NCBI GenBank assembly: GCA_016719885.1
Contig: JADJYF010000022.1
Span: 1-64,000 of the forward strand
DNA from: Pseudomonadota bacterium
GTDB lineage: Bacteria; Pseudomonadota; Gammaproteobacteria; Ga0077536
Reading direction: 5' to 3'
Length of the DNA: 64,000 nucleotides
Shown: in pieces, positions 1 to 9,260 of the stretch
How the letters are laid out: every line of letters begins with the position of its first letter
Position numbering within the stretch: the stretch's first letter is position 1
Position numbers and translations under genes: made by a program
Notes under the pieces: model-generated
What the model was told of the DNA's origin: nothing
Databases searched by the model: none
What the model saw: the letters and a program-made list of their open reading frames with translations, nothing else

Positions 1-450
1 GCAGAACGAGGCCGGCACGCGCACCGAGCCGCCGGTATCGCTGCCGAGCGCGAAGTCGCACAGCGCGGCCGCCACCGCCGCCGCCGAGCCGGATGAAGAG
101 CCGCCCGGGATGCGCCCGGGCGCGCGCACGTTGCGCGGCGTGCCGTAATGGGCGTTCTCGCCCGCCACGCTGTAGAACAGTTCATCGCACACGGTCTTGC
201 CTATCATGTCGGCGCCGGCCGCGAGCAGGCGTGTGATGAGCGGCGAGGTATGTCGTGCCGGCGCATGGCTGGCGAGCCACGCCGGAGAGCCGCCGCCGCT
301 CACGTAGCCTTCGATATCGAACAGGTCCTTGACCGCGAAGCGCAGGCCGCTGAGCGGGCCGCCGGGCGTGCCGGCGATCGGCGGCGGCGTGTGGGGCACG
401 AAGGCGCCGACCGTGTCGTGCGGCGGCGTCGGCGCGGCAGGGTGGTTCAT
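1..450 (-). CDS. Amidase signature family hydrolase, N-terminal part (cut by window edge)
   Basis: The 150 visible codons are the N-terminal part of an amidase-signature hydrolase that would cleave an amide bond with a Ser-Ser-Lys triad. Visible landmarks are AVKDLFD, with the catalytic Lys near residue 40, then PGGSSSGSAAAVA near 113-125 and GSDTGGSVRVPA near 136-147, which carry the two catalytic serines. The spacing and the VGAFVPH start resemble the indole-3-acetamide hydrolase (AMI1-like) branch rather than GatA, but the substrate cannot be assigned. The start ATG (448-450) overlaps the TGA of the molybdopterin oxidoreductase frame (447-449), so the two were built as a translationally coupled pair. 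The C-terminal half lies left of the window. Family call is confident; specificity is not. Confidence 0.9.
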   Translation of the reverse strand, partial: MNHPAAPTPPHDTVGAFVPHTPPPIAGTPGGPLSGLRFAVKDLFDIEGYVSGGGSPAWLASHAPARHTSPLITRLLAAGADMIGKTVCDELFYSVAGENAHYGTPRNVRAPGRIPGGSSSGSAAAVAAALCDFALGSDTGGSVRVPASFC

Positions 451-2557
451 GATGGGTGCGCGGCGAGGCGCGCGATACGGCAGGGCAGGCCACGCAACAG
501 CCACGCGCCCATTACCGGGTCGATGTTGGCATCGTCGTCCGCGGTGCAGACATTGATGTTGGTCGCCCACAGGCCGAACGGATCGGCGCGGTCGTCAGTG
601 CCTTCCGGGTACCACCAGCGATCGGCCTGCACCACGCGCGGCGCGACCTTGTCCGACAGTTGCGCGACGTGACGTACCTGGCCGAGGGCGGTGTGGATCG
701 TGAACCACGCGCCGTCGACGATGCCGGCCTCGCGTGGTGTGCGGATGCAGGAGTGCCACGGATGCGGCGTTACCGCCGGAAGCGCGCTGCCTGCACTTTC
801 ACGAAAGCTTCCGAGCGACGCGCCCGCCGCTGGTGAGCAGCAGCGGATAGCAGTCGGTCGGCGAACAGCGCGGGCCGGGTGGCCAGTGGCAGCGCCGACT
901 GTCCCCAGCGTTCGAGCAGGCTCGACGCCAGTTCGACCTTGCCGCTGGGCGTGCCGTAACGCGTGGGCGTGAAAGCCGCCGCGTGATCGGGATGACGCGC
1001 CTCGGCGCCGGCCAACATGCCGCGCGCCGCCACGCGCTCGAAGTCGAGCCCGGCCGGCGCCAGGCATTGCGTGTAGAAGTCCTCGGCGCGCCGAGGCCAC
1101 GCGTCGCCCTGGCCCAGATGTTGCGCGAGGTCGCGCCACAGGTCGTAGTCGGAGTGATGCTCGTGGTTCGTTTCGAGTGCGGCGTGATTGGCCGCGACAA
1201 AATCACCGGCCGGCGCGACGAAGGCGATGCCCAGCGAGAAATACGGTTTCTCCAGCCAATGGGCGGCCGGCAGCAGGTAATCAGCCAGCGCCGAGGTTGG
1301 GGTGTGGAAGAGATCCTGCACCACCAAGAGTTCGAGTTGCTCGCTCATCAGTGCGCGCGCCGCGGCGGCGGCGTTGGCATTGGCGCCGAGCGGATTGTGG
1401 TGCTGCACCACCAGCGCCTTGACCGCATAGGGTTCGGCGTCGGTGATGGCGCGCCATAAACTCGGTTCGTGGGCGGTGGCTATCCAGCTCAAGGCGTGAC
1501 GATGGCCATGCCAGGCGCGCGCCATCGCTGCGTCGACATCGTGGTAACCGTGACCGAGAAACGCGAAGCGCTCGGCGCCGAGGCGCTTGGCCTGTTGCGC
1601 CGGCGGCAGATGATCGGCATCGAGCATGCGGCCGTTGGCGCGGATGTCGCGCGGCGGCCCGGCGAGCTGATGCGCGCCGGCGCGGCCGAGGTTGCCGCCG
1701 AGGGCGATGAGATTGGCGATGGCGCGCGGTGTGCAGCGCCGGCGTACCGCTCTGGCACAGCCCGTTGCCGGCATTGATGACGGTCGGCCCGTGACAGCCT
1801 ATCGCCTCGGCCACGCCGGTCAGGGTGTCGACATCGATTGCGCACTCGGCGGCGAGCTCAGCCAGGGATTGCGCGGCGAGATGCGTGGCGAGCGCTTCGA
1901 AACCCACGCACTGTTCGCGCACGAAGTCGGCATCGAACCAGCGGCGTTCGATCATCACCTTGAGCAAGGCCAGCGCCAGCGCCGCGTCGCTGCCGGGCAA
2001 GGGCGCAAGCCACAGGTCGGCGCGTTGTGCTTCCTGGGTGCGCAAGGGATCGATGACGATGAGCTTCGCACCGGCGCGATGGGCGCGCGAGATGGCGCGC
2101 CACAGCAAGGGCGCCGAGGCGATGGGACGCATGCCCCACAGCACGATGCAGCGCGTGACGCCCGCGAGCGGCCACGCGAACACGCTGGGGCCGAAGCCAT
2201 AGGTGAGCGACTCGGCGAGCGTCAGGGTGCCGTAGCAGACCTTGTCCTGGCCGCAGCTGTTGGGGCTGCCGAAGCGGTTGAGGAAACGCTCACCCATGCC
2301 CCAGTCACCGCCGCGAAACGGCCGTAGCTGTAGGCCAGGCCTTCGGCGCCATGCACGTCGGTGATGGCGGCTATGCGGCTCGCGATCTCGGCGATGGCGT
2401 CGGTCCAGGAAATCGGCTGCCATTGACCGGCGCCGCGCGCGCCGACGCGCTTCAAGGGCCGATGCACGCGCGCCGGGTGATACACGACCTCGGGCGCGTC
2501 GGTGGCCTTGGGGCAGACATAACCTTGGCTGATGGCGCCGTGCCGGCGCCACGCTCG
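447..2557 (-). pseudogene. Molybdopterin oxidoreductase, frameshifted and lacking the N-terminal Fe-S segment
   Basis: Homology to DMSO-reductase-family molybdoenzymes is continuous but scattered over three frames. It starts after a TGA at 2558-2560 with GYVCPK and YHPARVHRPLKR, then shifts frame near 2300 to RFGSPNSCGQDKVCYG, the region that normally holds the Mo ligand. It continues as IVIDPLRTQEA, shifts near 1770 into ALGGNLGRAGAHQLAG, and shifts twice near 830-860 (YPLLLTSGGR, then SFRESAG) before the C-terminal dinucleotide-binding domain ends at TGA 447. The usual N-terminal Cys-x2-Cys-x3-Cys cluster motif is absent in all three frames upstream. At least four indels plus a missing N-terminus mean either a decayed gene or poor local assembly. 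The clean ATGA coupling to the downstream amidase argues that the gene was intact recently. Confidence 0.8.
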
Positions 2558-3689
2558 TCAGCTTGTGAGGCGCCGGGGCGGTCGCGGCGCCGGGCGGCAC
2601 GCTGGCGGCCAGCACCACGCGGTCGCGGCCTTCGTTCTTGGCGCGGTAGAGCGCGCGATCGGCGGCCGACAGCAGCTCGTCGATGCTCGCGCCATCGGCC
2701 GGGTAGCTCGCCACGCCGATACTGACCGTGCATTGCACGCGCTGGCCGCCGAAGTCGAAGGAGGTATTGGCGACACCCAGGCGGATGCGCTCGGCGGCGT
2801 CCAGCGCGGTGCGCGCATCGGATTCGGGCAGCAGCGCGATGAATTCGTCCCCGCCCTGGCGCGCGCAGTTGTCGGTGCCGCGCAGGGCGGTCTTCAAGAC
2901 CTCGGCGATGGTCGTCAACAGCCGATCGCCGGCGGCATGGCCGTGTTGATCGTTGGTCGGCTTCAAGCCATCGGCGTCGATCATCAGCACCGCGAACGGC
3001 CGGCCATGACGCTGCGCGCGCTCGTGCTCACGCCTCAAGATGCCGCGAAACGCCCGGCGGTTGGGCAGCCGCGTCAAATCGTCGGTCTGCGACACGGCCT
3101 GCAGCGCGATGCGCGAGAACTTCATGTCGGCGGCGAGCTGCATGACGAGGTAGGTGGTCAACACCATGGGCGCGAAGCGCGTCAGGAGATCGTTGAGCAT
3201 CGCGCCCGAGAATTTGAGTTCACCGACGGCGCCGAAATCGAACTGCAGGTAGATGACCAACACCAGCGCCAACTGCAGCAGCGTGGTGGTCTTGCCGAGG
3301 GTCAGGCCGCTCATGATCAGCGCCAGCAGGTAGAGATTGAGCAAGGGGCTGGCGCTCTTGCCGGTCTGCCATAGCAGGTAGGTGATGAACGTCACCATCA
3401 GCCAGGTTTCGACGGCGAGCCGCAGCCGGCTCTCGGTGCGGAACAGGCCGGAATAGCGATGGATCAACACGCTCGCCGCGTACAGCACGGTGGCGCCGAT
3501 GAACAGCGGCGGGTTCGCGATCGGCGAAGTGGGGGCGACGTAATAGAGCGTGACCAGCGCCACCAGCAGCCACTGCAGTTCGGCCATGCTGCGCGAAAAG
3601 CCACGCAACTCCATTTGTTCGATGCTGAACACGCCGGTGGCTTGCAGGGCGTCAGCCAAAGGTGCCGGCATTGCGGCCCTCCAGTTCAT
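2558..3689 (-). CDS. Membrane-anchored diguanylate cyclase (GGDEF), 3' end fused out of frame
   Basis: The protein would make cyclic di-GMP from two GTP. Residues about 36-185 contain five or six hydrophobic segments, with no recognisable sensory motif. A GGDEF domain follows from about 200: DADGLKPTND near 238-247, GHAAGD, an intact GGDEF at 279-283 and an RxxD inhibitory site (RGTD, 270-273) five residues before it, so a feedback-inhibited active cyclase is expected. The domain ends near residue 370 at NEGRDRVVLA. The frame then runs on without a stop into the oxidoreductase remnant, down to 1281. A TGA one frame away (2558-2560) is probably the native stop, so a single-base error or mutation would explain the run-on. 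The methyltransferase gene at 3814 is divergent. Confidence 0.82.
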
Positions 3690-3813
3690 TATTCTTGAAC
3701 GCCCCTTAGCGGCCGCCCGTTCGCTCGGCTTTACCGGCGGCCGGCCTTGCGTTTCAATGCAGACGCTCGCGCGCCACGGTTGCGCGGGCCTTCATGAATA
3801 CCAAGGAGCGAGC

Positions 3814-4821
3814 ATGGGCGCAGCAGCCGGCGCGGGTGACTTGAGACCCACCACCTTCAACCGCCATCTCGGCAACGTGTATCCGGCCCTCGCGATGCTG
3901 GCTGGCATGCAGCTGGAAGTATTCACGCCGCTGGCCGCAGGGCCGCTGAGCGTCGACGAGCTGGCGGCGCGTCTCGCGGTGCAGCCGCGCAAGCTCAAGC
4001 CCTTGCTCTACGCGCTGGTGGTGGGCGGCCTGCTCGAGGTCGACGGCGAGCGTTTCGCCAATACCGCCGAGAGCAATGAATTCCTGGTGGTGGGCAAGCC
4101 GCGCTACCTCGGTGGCACGCATGGCGCCTATGCCGACCTGTGGTCGGCCAGCCTGCATACCGCCGCCTCGATCCGCAGTGGCCAACCGCAGGCGCGCCAT
4201 GATTTCGCGGCGATGTCCCATGCCGAATTGAAAGCCTTCATGCTCGGGCTGGACGCCGGCGCCACCGCCACGGCGCGCCGCCTCAACAAGGATTTCGGCA
4301 TCGGCGGCGCCATGCAGGTGCTGGACGCCGGCGGTGGCGCCGGTGGTCTCGCCATCGCGCTGTGCGAACTCGAGCCGGCCTTGCACGCCACCGTTGGCGA
4401 ACTCGGCAATGTCGCGCCCATCGCCCGCGAATGCGTGGCCGAGGCCGGACTCGGCGCGCGCGTGACGGTGATCGAATGTGACCTGGTCAGCGCGCCGCCG
4501 CCCGGCGCCTACGACGCGGTCATCATGCGCGCGCTGCTGCAGGTCATGAGCGCCGAGCATGCGCGCCTCACCGTGCGTCACGGCGCGGCCACGCTCAAGC
4601 CGGGCGGTGGCCTGTACATCGTCGGTCGCACGCTGGACGACACGCGCCTGTCACCGCTCGACGCGGTGGCCGCCAACGTCATGTTCCTCAACATCTACGA
4701 CGACGGCCAGGCCTACACCGAAAGCGAATACCGCGGCTGGCTCGCTGATGCCGGTCTGGGCGACATACAGCGCCGCGAACTCGCCGGCGGCTACAGCATC
4801 ATCCACGGCCGCAAGGCGTGA
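3814..4821 (+). CDS. SAM-dependent methyltransferase with N-terminal dimerisation domain
   Basis: The 335-residue protein has the two-domain build of the acetylserotonin/hydroxyindole O-methyltransferase and CrtF-like family. A winged-helix dimerisation part covers residues about 10-95 (VDELAARLAVQPRKLKPLLYALVVGGLLEVDG). A Rossmann methyltransferase domain follows, with SAM motif I near residue 168 (VLDAGGGAGGLAIAL) and a post-motif acidic segment (VIECDL). The start at 3814 is chosen because AAGGAG lies at 3803-3808 with good spacing and because homology begins directly after it, although the frame is open further upstream. It is followed 14 bases later by a SnoaL-like gene, probably in one transcript. 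That pairing is seen in polyketide and aromatic tailoring, but the substrate is unknown. Confidence 0.8.
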   Translation: MGAAAGAGDLRPTTFNRHLGNVYPALAMLAGMQLEVFTPLAAGPLSVDELAARLAVQPRKLKPLLYALVVGGLLEVDGERFANTAESNEFLVVGKPRYLGGTHGAYADLWSASLHTAASIRSGQPQARHDFAAMSHAELKAFMLGLDAGATATARRLNKDFGIGGAMQVLDAGGGAGGLAIALCELEPALHATVGELGNVAPIARECVAEAGLGARVTVIECDLVSAPPPGAYDAVIMRALLQVMSAEHARLTVRHGAATLKPGGGLYIVGRTLDDTRLSPLDAVAANVMFLNIYDDGQAYTESEYRGWLADAGLGDIQRRELAGGYSIIHGRKA

Positions 4822-4835
4822 ACGGGAGCGCAGCA

Positions 4836-5300
4836 ATGGCAATCACTCGGCAAAGCATGAGCGACGAACAGCGCAAGTCGGTGGCGCTCGAATATTTCAA
4901 GTCCATGGACCAGGGCGGCGTGACGTCCGACGGCCAGTCGATGTTCACGCTGTTCGATGAACGCGCGCAGGCCTACTTCCCGAAGTGGGGGCTGGCCAAT
5001 GGCCGCGCCGAAATCGAGAAGATGTTCGGCGAGGTGGGCAGCACTTTGAAAGGCATCACCCATCATTACGCGACCTTCAACTGGATCTTTTCCGGCGGCG
5101 ACCTGGTGGTGGTGGAAGGCACCAGTCACGGCGAACATCGCGACGGCGCGTGGCGCGCCGGCCAGCCCGAATCCGCGCCCGGGCGCTTTTGCGACGTGTT
5201 CGAGATCCGCGACTTCCTCATCCAGCGCGTCTTCATCTACCTCGACCCGGATTACGCGTGCAAGGACACGGCGCGTTACCCGTGGTTGGAGTCTCGCTAG
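4836..5300 (+). CDS. SnoaL/NTF2-like domain protein
   Basis: This 154-residue protein has the alpha+beta cone fold signature of SnoaL-like or ketosteroid-isomerase-like proteins. An N-terminal helix pair (QRKSVALEYFKSMDQGG) is followed by FTLFDERAQAYFPKWG, then a central strand HHYATFNWIFSGGDLVVVEGTSHGE, and a C-terminal strand pair with CDVFEIRDFLIQRVFIYLDPDY. Such folds serve as small-molecule isomerases, cyclases or binding proteins, and no catalytic residue can be named safely. ATG 4836 is preferred over a GTG at 4818 that overlaps the upstream stop, because GGGAG at 4824-4828 is well placed for it. It probably shares a transcript with the methyltransferase. Confidence 0.75.
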   Translation: MAITRQSMSDEQRKSVALEYFKSMDQGGVTSDGQSMFTLFDERAQAYFPKWGLANGRAEIEKMFGEVGSTLKGITHHYATFNWIFSGGDLVVVEGTSHGEHRDGAWRAGQPESAPGRFCDVFEIRDFLIQRVFIYLDPDYACKDTARYPWLESR

Positions 5301-5310
5301 TACGCGTCCA

Positions 5311-5334
5311 TGTCAGGCTGAAGCCTGACCCACA
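5311..5334 (-). repeat. REP-like palindrome, family B variant (single copy)
   Basis: This is the complement of the family-B form: head TGTGG, arm GTCAGGCT, centre TC, arm AGCCTGAC, then A. It lies just after the SnoaL-like gene and before a guanine-rich tract, between convergent genes. The same palindrome with the GGCT arm recurs at 62127-62150. Confidence 0.85.
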
Positions 5335-5400
5335 ACTCGGCTGACTTTCGGGCAGGCCGCCCGCATCGGGGGCCCCGCGCGCGCCCCCCGGGGCGACGAC

Positions 5401-5446
5401 GGGGGGGGGGGGAAGGGGGGGGGGGCGTGGGGGGGGGGGGGGGGGG
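5401..5446. repeat. Poly-G low-complexity tract
   Basis: The plus strand shows 12 G, AA, 11 G, C, G, T and then 18 G between two convergent genes. It is preceded by G/C-only sequence (about 5350-5400). Nothing else in the window looks like this. It may be a sequencing or assembly artefact (poly-G base calling at a contig join), or a true phase-variable or G-quadruplex-forming tract. No gene is carried in 5335-5494. Confidence 0.9.
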
Positions 5447-5494
5447 CACCCACAGGTCTCCTGACTGCAGGCAAGTATTCAACCGCTGGGGCAA

Positions 5495-6637
5495 TCAATC
5501 GCCCCGCGCCAGCGCCCGCGCGATGACGAGATTCTGGATGTCATTGGTGCCTTCGTAGATCGACAACACCCGCGCATCGCGATAGTACTTTTCGAGCGGA
5601 TGCTCGCGCGTGTAGCCGGCGCCGCCCAAGGTCTGCAGCGCGGCCGAGCACACCTGTTCGGCGCTTTCGGTGGCGAAAGCCTTGGCCATCGAGGCCGCCA
5701 GCAAGGCTGATTCGCCGGCGCTCGCCAAGGCCGCGGCATGCCAGGTCAACTGCCGCGCCGCCTCGAGGCGCGTGGCCATGGCGGCGAGGCGAAAGCCCAC
5801 CGCCTGGTGTTCGATGATGGCCTGGCCGAAGGTCCGGCGTTCGCGCGCATAGGCGAGCGCGGCATCCAGCGCCGCGCGCGCCACGCCCACGGCCTGGGCG
5901 GCGACGCCGATGCGCCCGCCTTCGAGATAGGCGAGCGCGATGCGATAGCCGTCGCCGACCGCGCCGAGCACGGCGTCGTCGTCGAGTTCGAGATCTTCCA
6001 GCCGCACTTCGGCGGTATCGCAATTGCGATGCCCGAGCTTGTCTTCGAGCCGTGCGACGCGGTAACCCGGCGTGTCGGTCGGTGCCAGGAAGGCGCTGAT
6101 GCCGCGCTTGCCGGCGCTGGCGTCGGTGACCGCGATGATCATCGCGAGCTGCGCGCTGGCGCCGGCGGTGACGAAATGCTTGGCGCCATTCAATACCCAG
6201 CGCTGGCCGCGCCGCTCGGCGCGCGTGGTGATGGCGGCCGCATCCGAACCGGCATGGCTCTCGGTCAGCAGGAAGCAGCCGCGCAGTTCGCCGCGCGCGA
6301 GCGGCTTCAACCAGCGCGCATGTTGCGCGGCCGTGCCATGATCGCGCAGCGCCGTCGACACCGGCGAGTTGGACACGTTCATGAGGTTGGTGAGACCGCA
6401 GTCGGCGGCGGCGAACTCTTCTGTGACGAGGGCATAGGACAGCATGTCGAGGCCGCTGCCGCCGAGTTCGGCGGGCACCAGCATGCCGAAATAACCGAGC
6501 GCGGCCATGTCGCGCAGCACGCCCGCCGGCACGCCGCGCTGCTCGCGTTCCCAGCGCCCGGCGTGGGGCGCTATCTCGGTCTGGGCAAAGACCCGTGCGC
6601 CGGCGCGCAGGGCCTGTTGTTCATCGTTGAGCAGCAT
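5495..6637 (-). CDS. Acyl-CoA dehydrogenase
   Basis: The 380-residue length and domain order are typical of FAD-dependent acyl-CoA dehydrogenases, which oxidise an acyl-CoA to the 2-enoyl-CoA and pass electrons to ETF. Visible are LTESHAGSD near residue 125 (flavin contact), the middle strand domain (WVLNGAKHFVTAGA), RRTFGQAIIEHQAVGFRLA in the C-terminal helical domain, and the catalytic glutamate in IYEGTNDIQ near residue 362. It starts three bases after the stop of the upstream aminotransferase gene, so it is the last gene of a minus-strand operon with the aminotransferase, VOC and SDR genes. This suggests that the operon ends in an acyl-CoA intermediate. Chain-length or branched specificity cannot be read. 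Confidence 0.92.
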   Translation of the reverse strand: MLLNDEQQALRAGARVFAQTEIAPHAGRWEREQRGVPAGVLRDMAALGYFGMLVPAELGGSGLDMLSYALVTEEFAAADCGLTNLMNVSNSPVSTALRDHGTAAQHARWLKPLARGELRGCFLLTESHAGSDAAAITTRAERRGQRWVLNGAKHFVTAGASAQLAMIIAVTDASAGKRGISAFLAPTDTPGYRVARLEDKLGHRNCDTAEVRLEDLELDDDAVLGAVGDGYRIALAYLEGGRIGVAAQAVGVARAALDAALAYARERRTFGQAIIEHQAVGFRLAAMATRLEAARQLTWHAAALASAGESALLAASMAKAFATESAEQVCSAALQTLGGAGYTREHPLEKYYRDARVLSIYEGTNDIQNLVIARALARGD

Positions 6638-6640
6638 GGT

Positions 6641-7924
6641 TCACAACGCGCCCAGCACCTCGTCGAGCGCGCCCAGCAGCAGGTCGGCGTGTTCGGTCTG
6701 GATCGGCAGCGGCGGCCTCATCTTCAAGACGTTGTCGAACTCGCCGATGCGGCCCATCAACACGCCGCGGTCTTTCATGAGATTGATGGCGCGCTGCGCT
6801 TCGGCGCTGGCGGGCGCCTTGCTGGCGCGGTCCCGCACCAGTTCGACGCCGACCCACAGGCCCTGGCCGCGGATGTCGCCGATGATGGCATGCCGCGCAG
6901 CGAGTGCACGCAGACCCGTGCGCAGGTGTTCGCCCACCGCGCGCGCGTTGTCCATGAGCCGGTCGCGTTCGAGGATCTCCAGCACCTTGGCGCCGACCGC
7001 GCAGGACACCGGGTTGCCACCGAAGGTGTTGAAGTAGAACACGCGTTCGCGGAATTCCTCGACGAGGTCGGCGCGCGCCACCACGGCGGCGAGCGGATGG
7101 CCGTTACCCATGGGCTTGCCGAGGGTGACGATGTCCGGCACCACGCCCATCGCTTCGTACCCCCACATGCGCCCGGTGCGACCGAAGCCGGCCTGCACTT
7201 CATCGGCGATGAACAGGCCACCGGCGCCATGCACCACCTCCACCGCGCGGCGCATGAAGCCCGGCGGCACATCGGGCAGCCCTTCGTTGGCGAAGATTGA
7301 ACACAACAGGAGGCCGGCGAAGCCGACGCCGCTCGCCTCGAGATCGGCAATCGCGCGTTCGAGTGCCGCGATGTAGTAATCGCACAGCGCCTCGCCCGTC
7401 AAACCTTGCGGCGCGCGGTAGCTGTCGGGATAGGGAATGGTGCGCACTTCGGCATGGGGCGGCGCGGCGGCGCCGTAAAACAGCGGCGACACCGCGTCGA
7501 CCGCCGTGGTGTTGCCGTGGTAGGTGAGATTGGTGCACACGATGCCCTGCTTGCCGGTATGGCAGCGCGCGATGCGCAGGGCCTGGTCGTTGGCCTCGCT
7601 GCCGGTGCACACGAACAGGATCATCGACAGCGACGGGTCGAACTTCGCCACCAGGCGTTCGCCGTAATCGAGGATGGTTTCGTGCAGGTAGCGGGTGTGG
7701 ATGTTGAGCGTGCCGGCCTGGCGCGCCAGCGCTTCGACTACTTCGGGATGACAATGCCCGACCAGCGGCACGTTGTTGTAGGCATCGAGATAGCGGCGCC
7801 CGTCGACGTCGTACAGCCATACGCCTTCGCCGCGCACGATGTGCAAGGGCGCGTCGTAGAACAGCGGCGCCTTGGCGCCGAGCAGTTTCGCGCGGCGCGC
7901 GAGCAGGGTGGCGGTATCGCTCAT
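6641..7924 (-). CDS. Class III PLP-dependent aminotransferase / phospho-lyase-like enzyme
   Basis: This 427-residue fold-type I PLP enzyme is close to the AGXT2 / ethanolamine-phosphate phospho-lyase / phosphohydroxylysine phospho-lyase branch. Seen are NVPLVGHCHPEVV near 51-63, TRYLHETILDYGERL, CTGSEAND near 106-113, TYHGNTTAVDAVSP, the PLP-binding aspartate in IADEVQAGFGRTG (near 241), and the Schiff-base lysine in TLGKPMGNGHP (near 270). Members of this branch either transaminate or eliminate phosphate from an O-phospho-amino alcohol. Its start overlaps the VOC stop by four bases (ATGA). A kinase-fold gene (9383-10396) transcribed divergently from this operon makes the phospho-lyase reading attractive, but transaminase activity is equally compatible with sequence alone. 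Confidence 0.88.
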   Translation of the reverse strand: MSDTATLLARRAKLLGAKAPLFYDAPLHIVRGEGVWLYDVDGRRYLDAYNNVPLVGHCHPEVVEALARQAGTLNIHTRYLHETILDYGERLVAKFDPSLSMILFVCTGSEANDQALRIARCHTGKQGIVCTNLTYHGNTTAVDAVSPLFYGAAAPPHAEVRTIPYPDSYRAPQGLTGEALCDYYIAALERAIADLEASGVGFAGLLLCSIFANEGLPDVPPGFMRRAVEVVHGAGGLFIADEVQAGFGRTGRMWGYEAMGVVPDIVTLGKPMGNGHPLAAVVARADLVEEFRERVFYFNTFGGNPVSCAVGAKVLEILERDRLMDNARAVGEHLRTGLRALAARHAIIGDIRGQGLWVGVELVRDRASKAPASAEAQRAINLMKDRGVLMGRIGEFDNVLKMRPPLPIQTEHADLLLGALDEVLGAL

Positions 7925-8457
7925 CGCAGCACGTTGTTGGGCGTGTGGTCGCCCGCCAGCCAGCGTTTCAGATCGGCATGCGCCGAGGCGCGCCGCGCCG
8001 GCGCGATGTTGAGGCCGTCCGCGGAATCGACCGTGAACTCGATGATGCAGCCGTTCGGATCGGTGATGTAGATCGAATGGCAGTAGCCGTGCTCGAGTTC
8101 CATGAAGCGCGGCTCGGTGTAACCCGCCGCCAGCACGCGCGCCTTGATGGCGGCCTGGGTTTCGGCATCGACCTTGTAAGCCTGGTGCTGGAACAGGCAG
8201 AACGGCATGTCGGGCGCGAGTTCATCGTGATCGGCCGCATCGGCGAACTGGAAGAAGGCCAGCGCGCCGCCGTCGCCGATGCCGAAGAAGGCGTGGCAGT
8301 AGGTGCGCATCTTGCCGAGCAGGGTTTCCTTCTCGCACCAGGTCGCGATCAGGGGCAGGCCAAGCAGGTCTTCGTAGAAGTGCCGCGTGGCTTCCAGATC
8401 GCGCGTCACGGCGGCGGTGTGATGAAGGCGGCTGGGCAGGGACGGACTGGCGCTCAT
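7921..8457 (-). CDS. VOC-family (glyoxalase/extradiol dioxygenase fold) protein
   Basis: The 178-residue protein has paired beta-alpha-beta-beta-beta modules. The first begins LPSRLHHTAAVTRDLEATRHFYEDLLGLPL, with a His metal-ligand position, and the second includes GYCHSIYITDPNGCIIEFTVD, with the late His and Glu typical of metal-binding VOC enzymes. It may be an isomerase, lyase or dioxygenase; the substrate is unknown. The start at 8457 is chosen over an upstream in-frame start because GAGGAAG sits just before it on the minus strand. It is the second gene of the SDR-VOC-aminotransferase-acyl-CoA dehydrogenase operon and overlaps the next gene by ATGA. Confidence 0.83.
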   Translation of the reverse strand: MSASPSLPSRLHHTAAVTRDLEATRHFYEDLLGLPLIATWCEKETLLGKMRTYCHAFFGIGDGGALAFFQFADAADHDELAPDMPFCLFQHQAYKVDAETQAAIKARVLAAGYTEPRFMELEHGYCHSIYITDPNGCIIEFTVDSADGLNIAPARRASAHADLKRWLAGDHTPNNVLR

Positions 8458-8492
8458 GATGTCTTCCTCGTTACTCGGTGATGGCACGCCGT

Positions 8493-9260
8493 TCAGGCGT
8501 TCAAGGCTTCCAGGCTTTCCGGTTGCACCTGCCCGCCATCGACGACGATGGTCTGGCCGGTGATGTAGGCCGCTTCCTTGGAGGCCAGGAACAAGGCGGC
8601 GTTGCCGACATCGTCCACCGATCCGAGCCGCTTCAAGGGAATCGAGGCGGCCATGGTCTTCAAGTAGTCCTCACCGAGGTCGGCGAGACCTTCGGTGACG
8701 ATATTGCCGGGCAACACCGCGTTGATGGTGATGCCGAAATTCGCGAGTTCGATGCAGGCGGTGCGCATGAAGCCGAGTTGGCCGGCCTTGCTGGCGCCGT
8801 AGTGGGTCCAGCCGGGAAAGCCGGTGATGGGGCCGGTGATGGAGGAGGTCAGCACCACCCGCGCCTGGTCGGATTTCTTGAGATGGGGCAGGCAGGCTTT
8901 CACCGCCAGGAAGCTGCCCTTGAGATTGGTCGCCATCACCGCGTCCCATTCGGCGACGTCCATGTGCTCAATCTTGGTCTGCGGGAACATGCCGGCGTTG
9001 GCGCACAGCACGTCGATGGCGCCGAAGGCGTCGAGCGTCGCCTGCGCCATCGCCTGGCACGACGTCCAGTCGCTGACATCGGCCGCGCAGGCGCGCGCTC
9101 CCTGGCCGAGTTCCGCCGCGCAGGCCTCGGCCTCGGCGAGATGGCGCGAGACCACCATCACCCGCGCGCCGTGACGCGCGAACACGCGCGCGATGCCCTT
9201 GCCTATGCCCTTGCTCGCTCCCGTCACCAGCACCACGCGACCGGCTATCGACGTCAACAT
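8493..9260 (-). CDS. Short-chain dehydrogenase/reductase (UcpA/FabG-like)
   Basis: This classical SDR of 255 residues interconverts an alcohol and a ketone with NAD(P). The nucleotide motif TGASKGIG is near residue 14-21, NAG near 87, the catalytic Ser in LTSSITGP, and Tyr/Lys in HYGASKAG near 150. The C-terminal VVDGGQVQPESLEAL resembles UcpA-type proteins. ATG 9260 is chosen because GGGGAGGA precedes it; the frame is open upstream but codes for nothing recognisable. It is the first gene of the four-gene minus-strand operon, and its promoter must lie in the 122-base gap shared with the divergent phosphotransferase gene. Confidence 0.88.
   Translation of the reverse strand: MLTSIAGRVVLVTGASKGIGKGIARVFARHGARVMVVSRHLAEAEACAAELGQGARACAADVSDWTSCQAMAQATLDAFGAIDVLCANAGMFPQTKIEHMDVAEWDAVMATNLKGSFLAVKACLPHLKKSDQARVVLTSSITGPITGFPGWTHYGASKAGQLGFMRTACIELANFGITINAVLPGNIVTEGLADLGEDYLKTMAASIPLKRLGSVDDVGNAALFLASKEAAYITGQTIVVDGGQVQPESLEALNA

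Noticed and set aside
1281..3689. A genuine 802-residue cyclase-oxidoreductase fusion protein
   Set aside because: The segment between the two homologies (about 80 residues) is out-of-frame Arg-rich sequence, and the oxidoreductase part is itself frameshifted, so a functional fusion is unlikely.
4818..4835. GTG start for the SnoaL-like gene overlapping the methyltransferase stop
   Set aside because: ATG 4836 has a better placed GGGAG, and the extra six residues add nothing to the fold.
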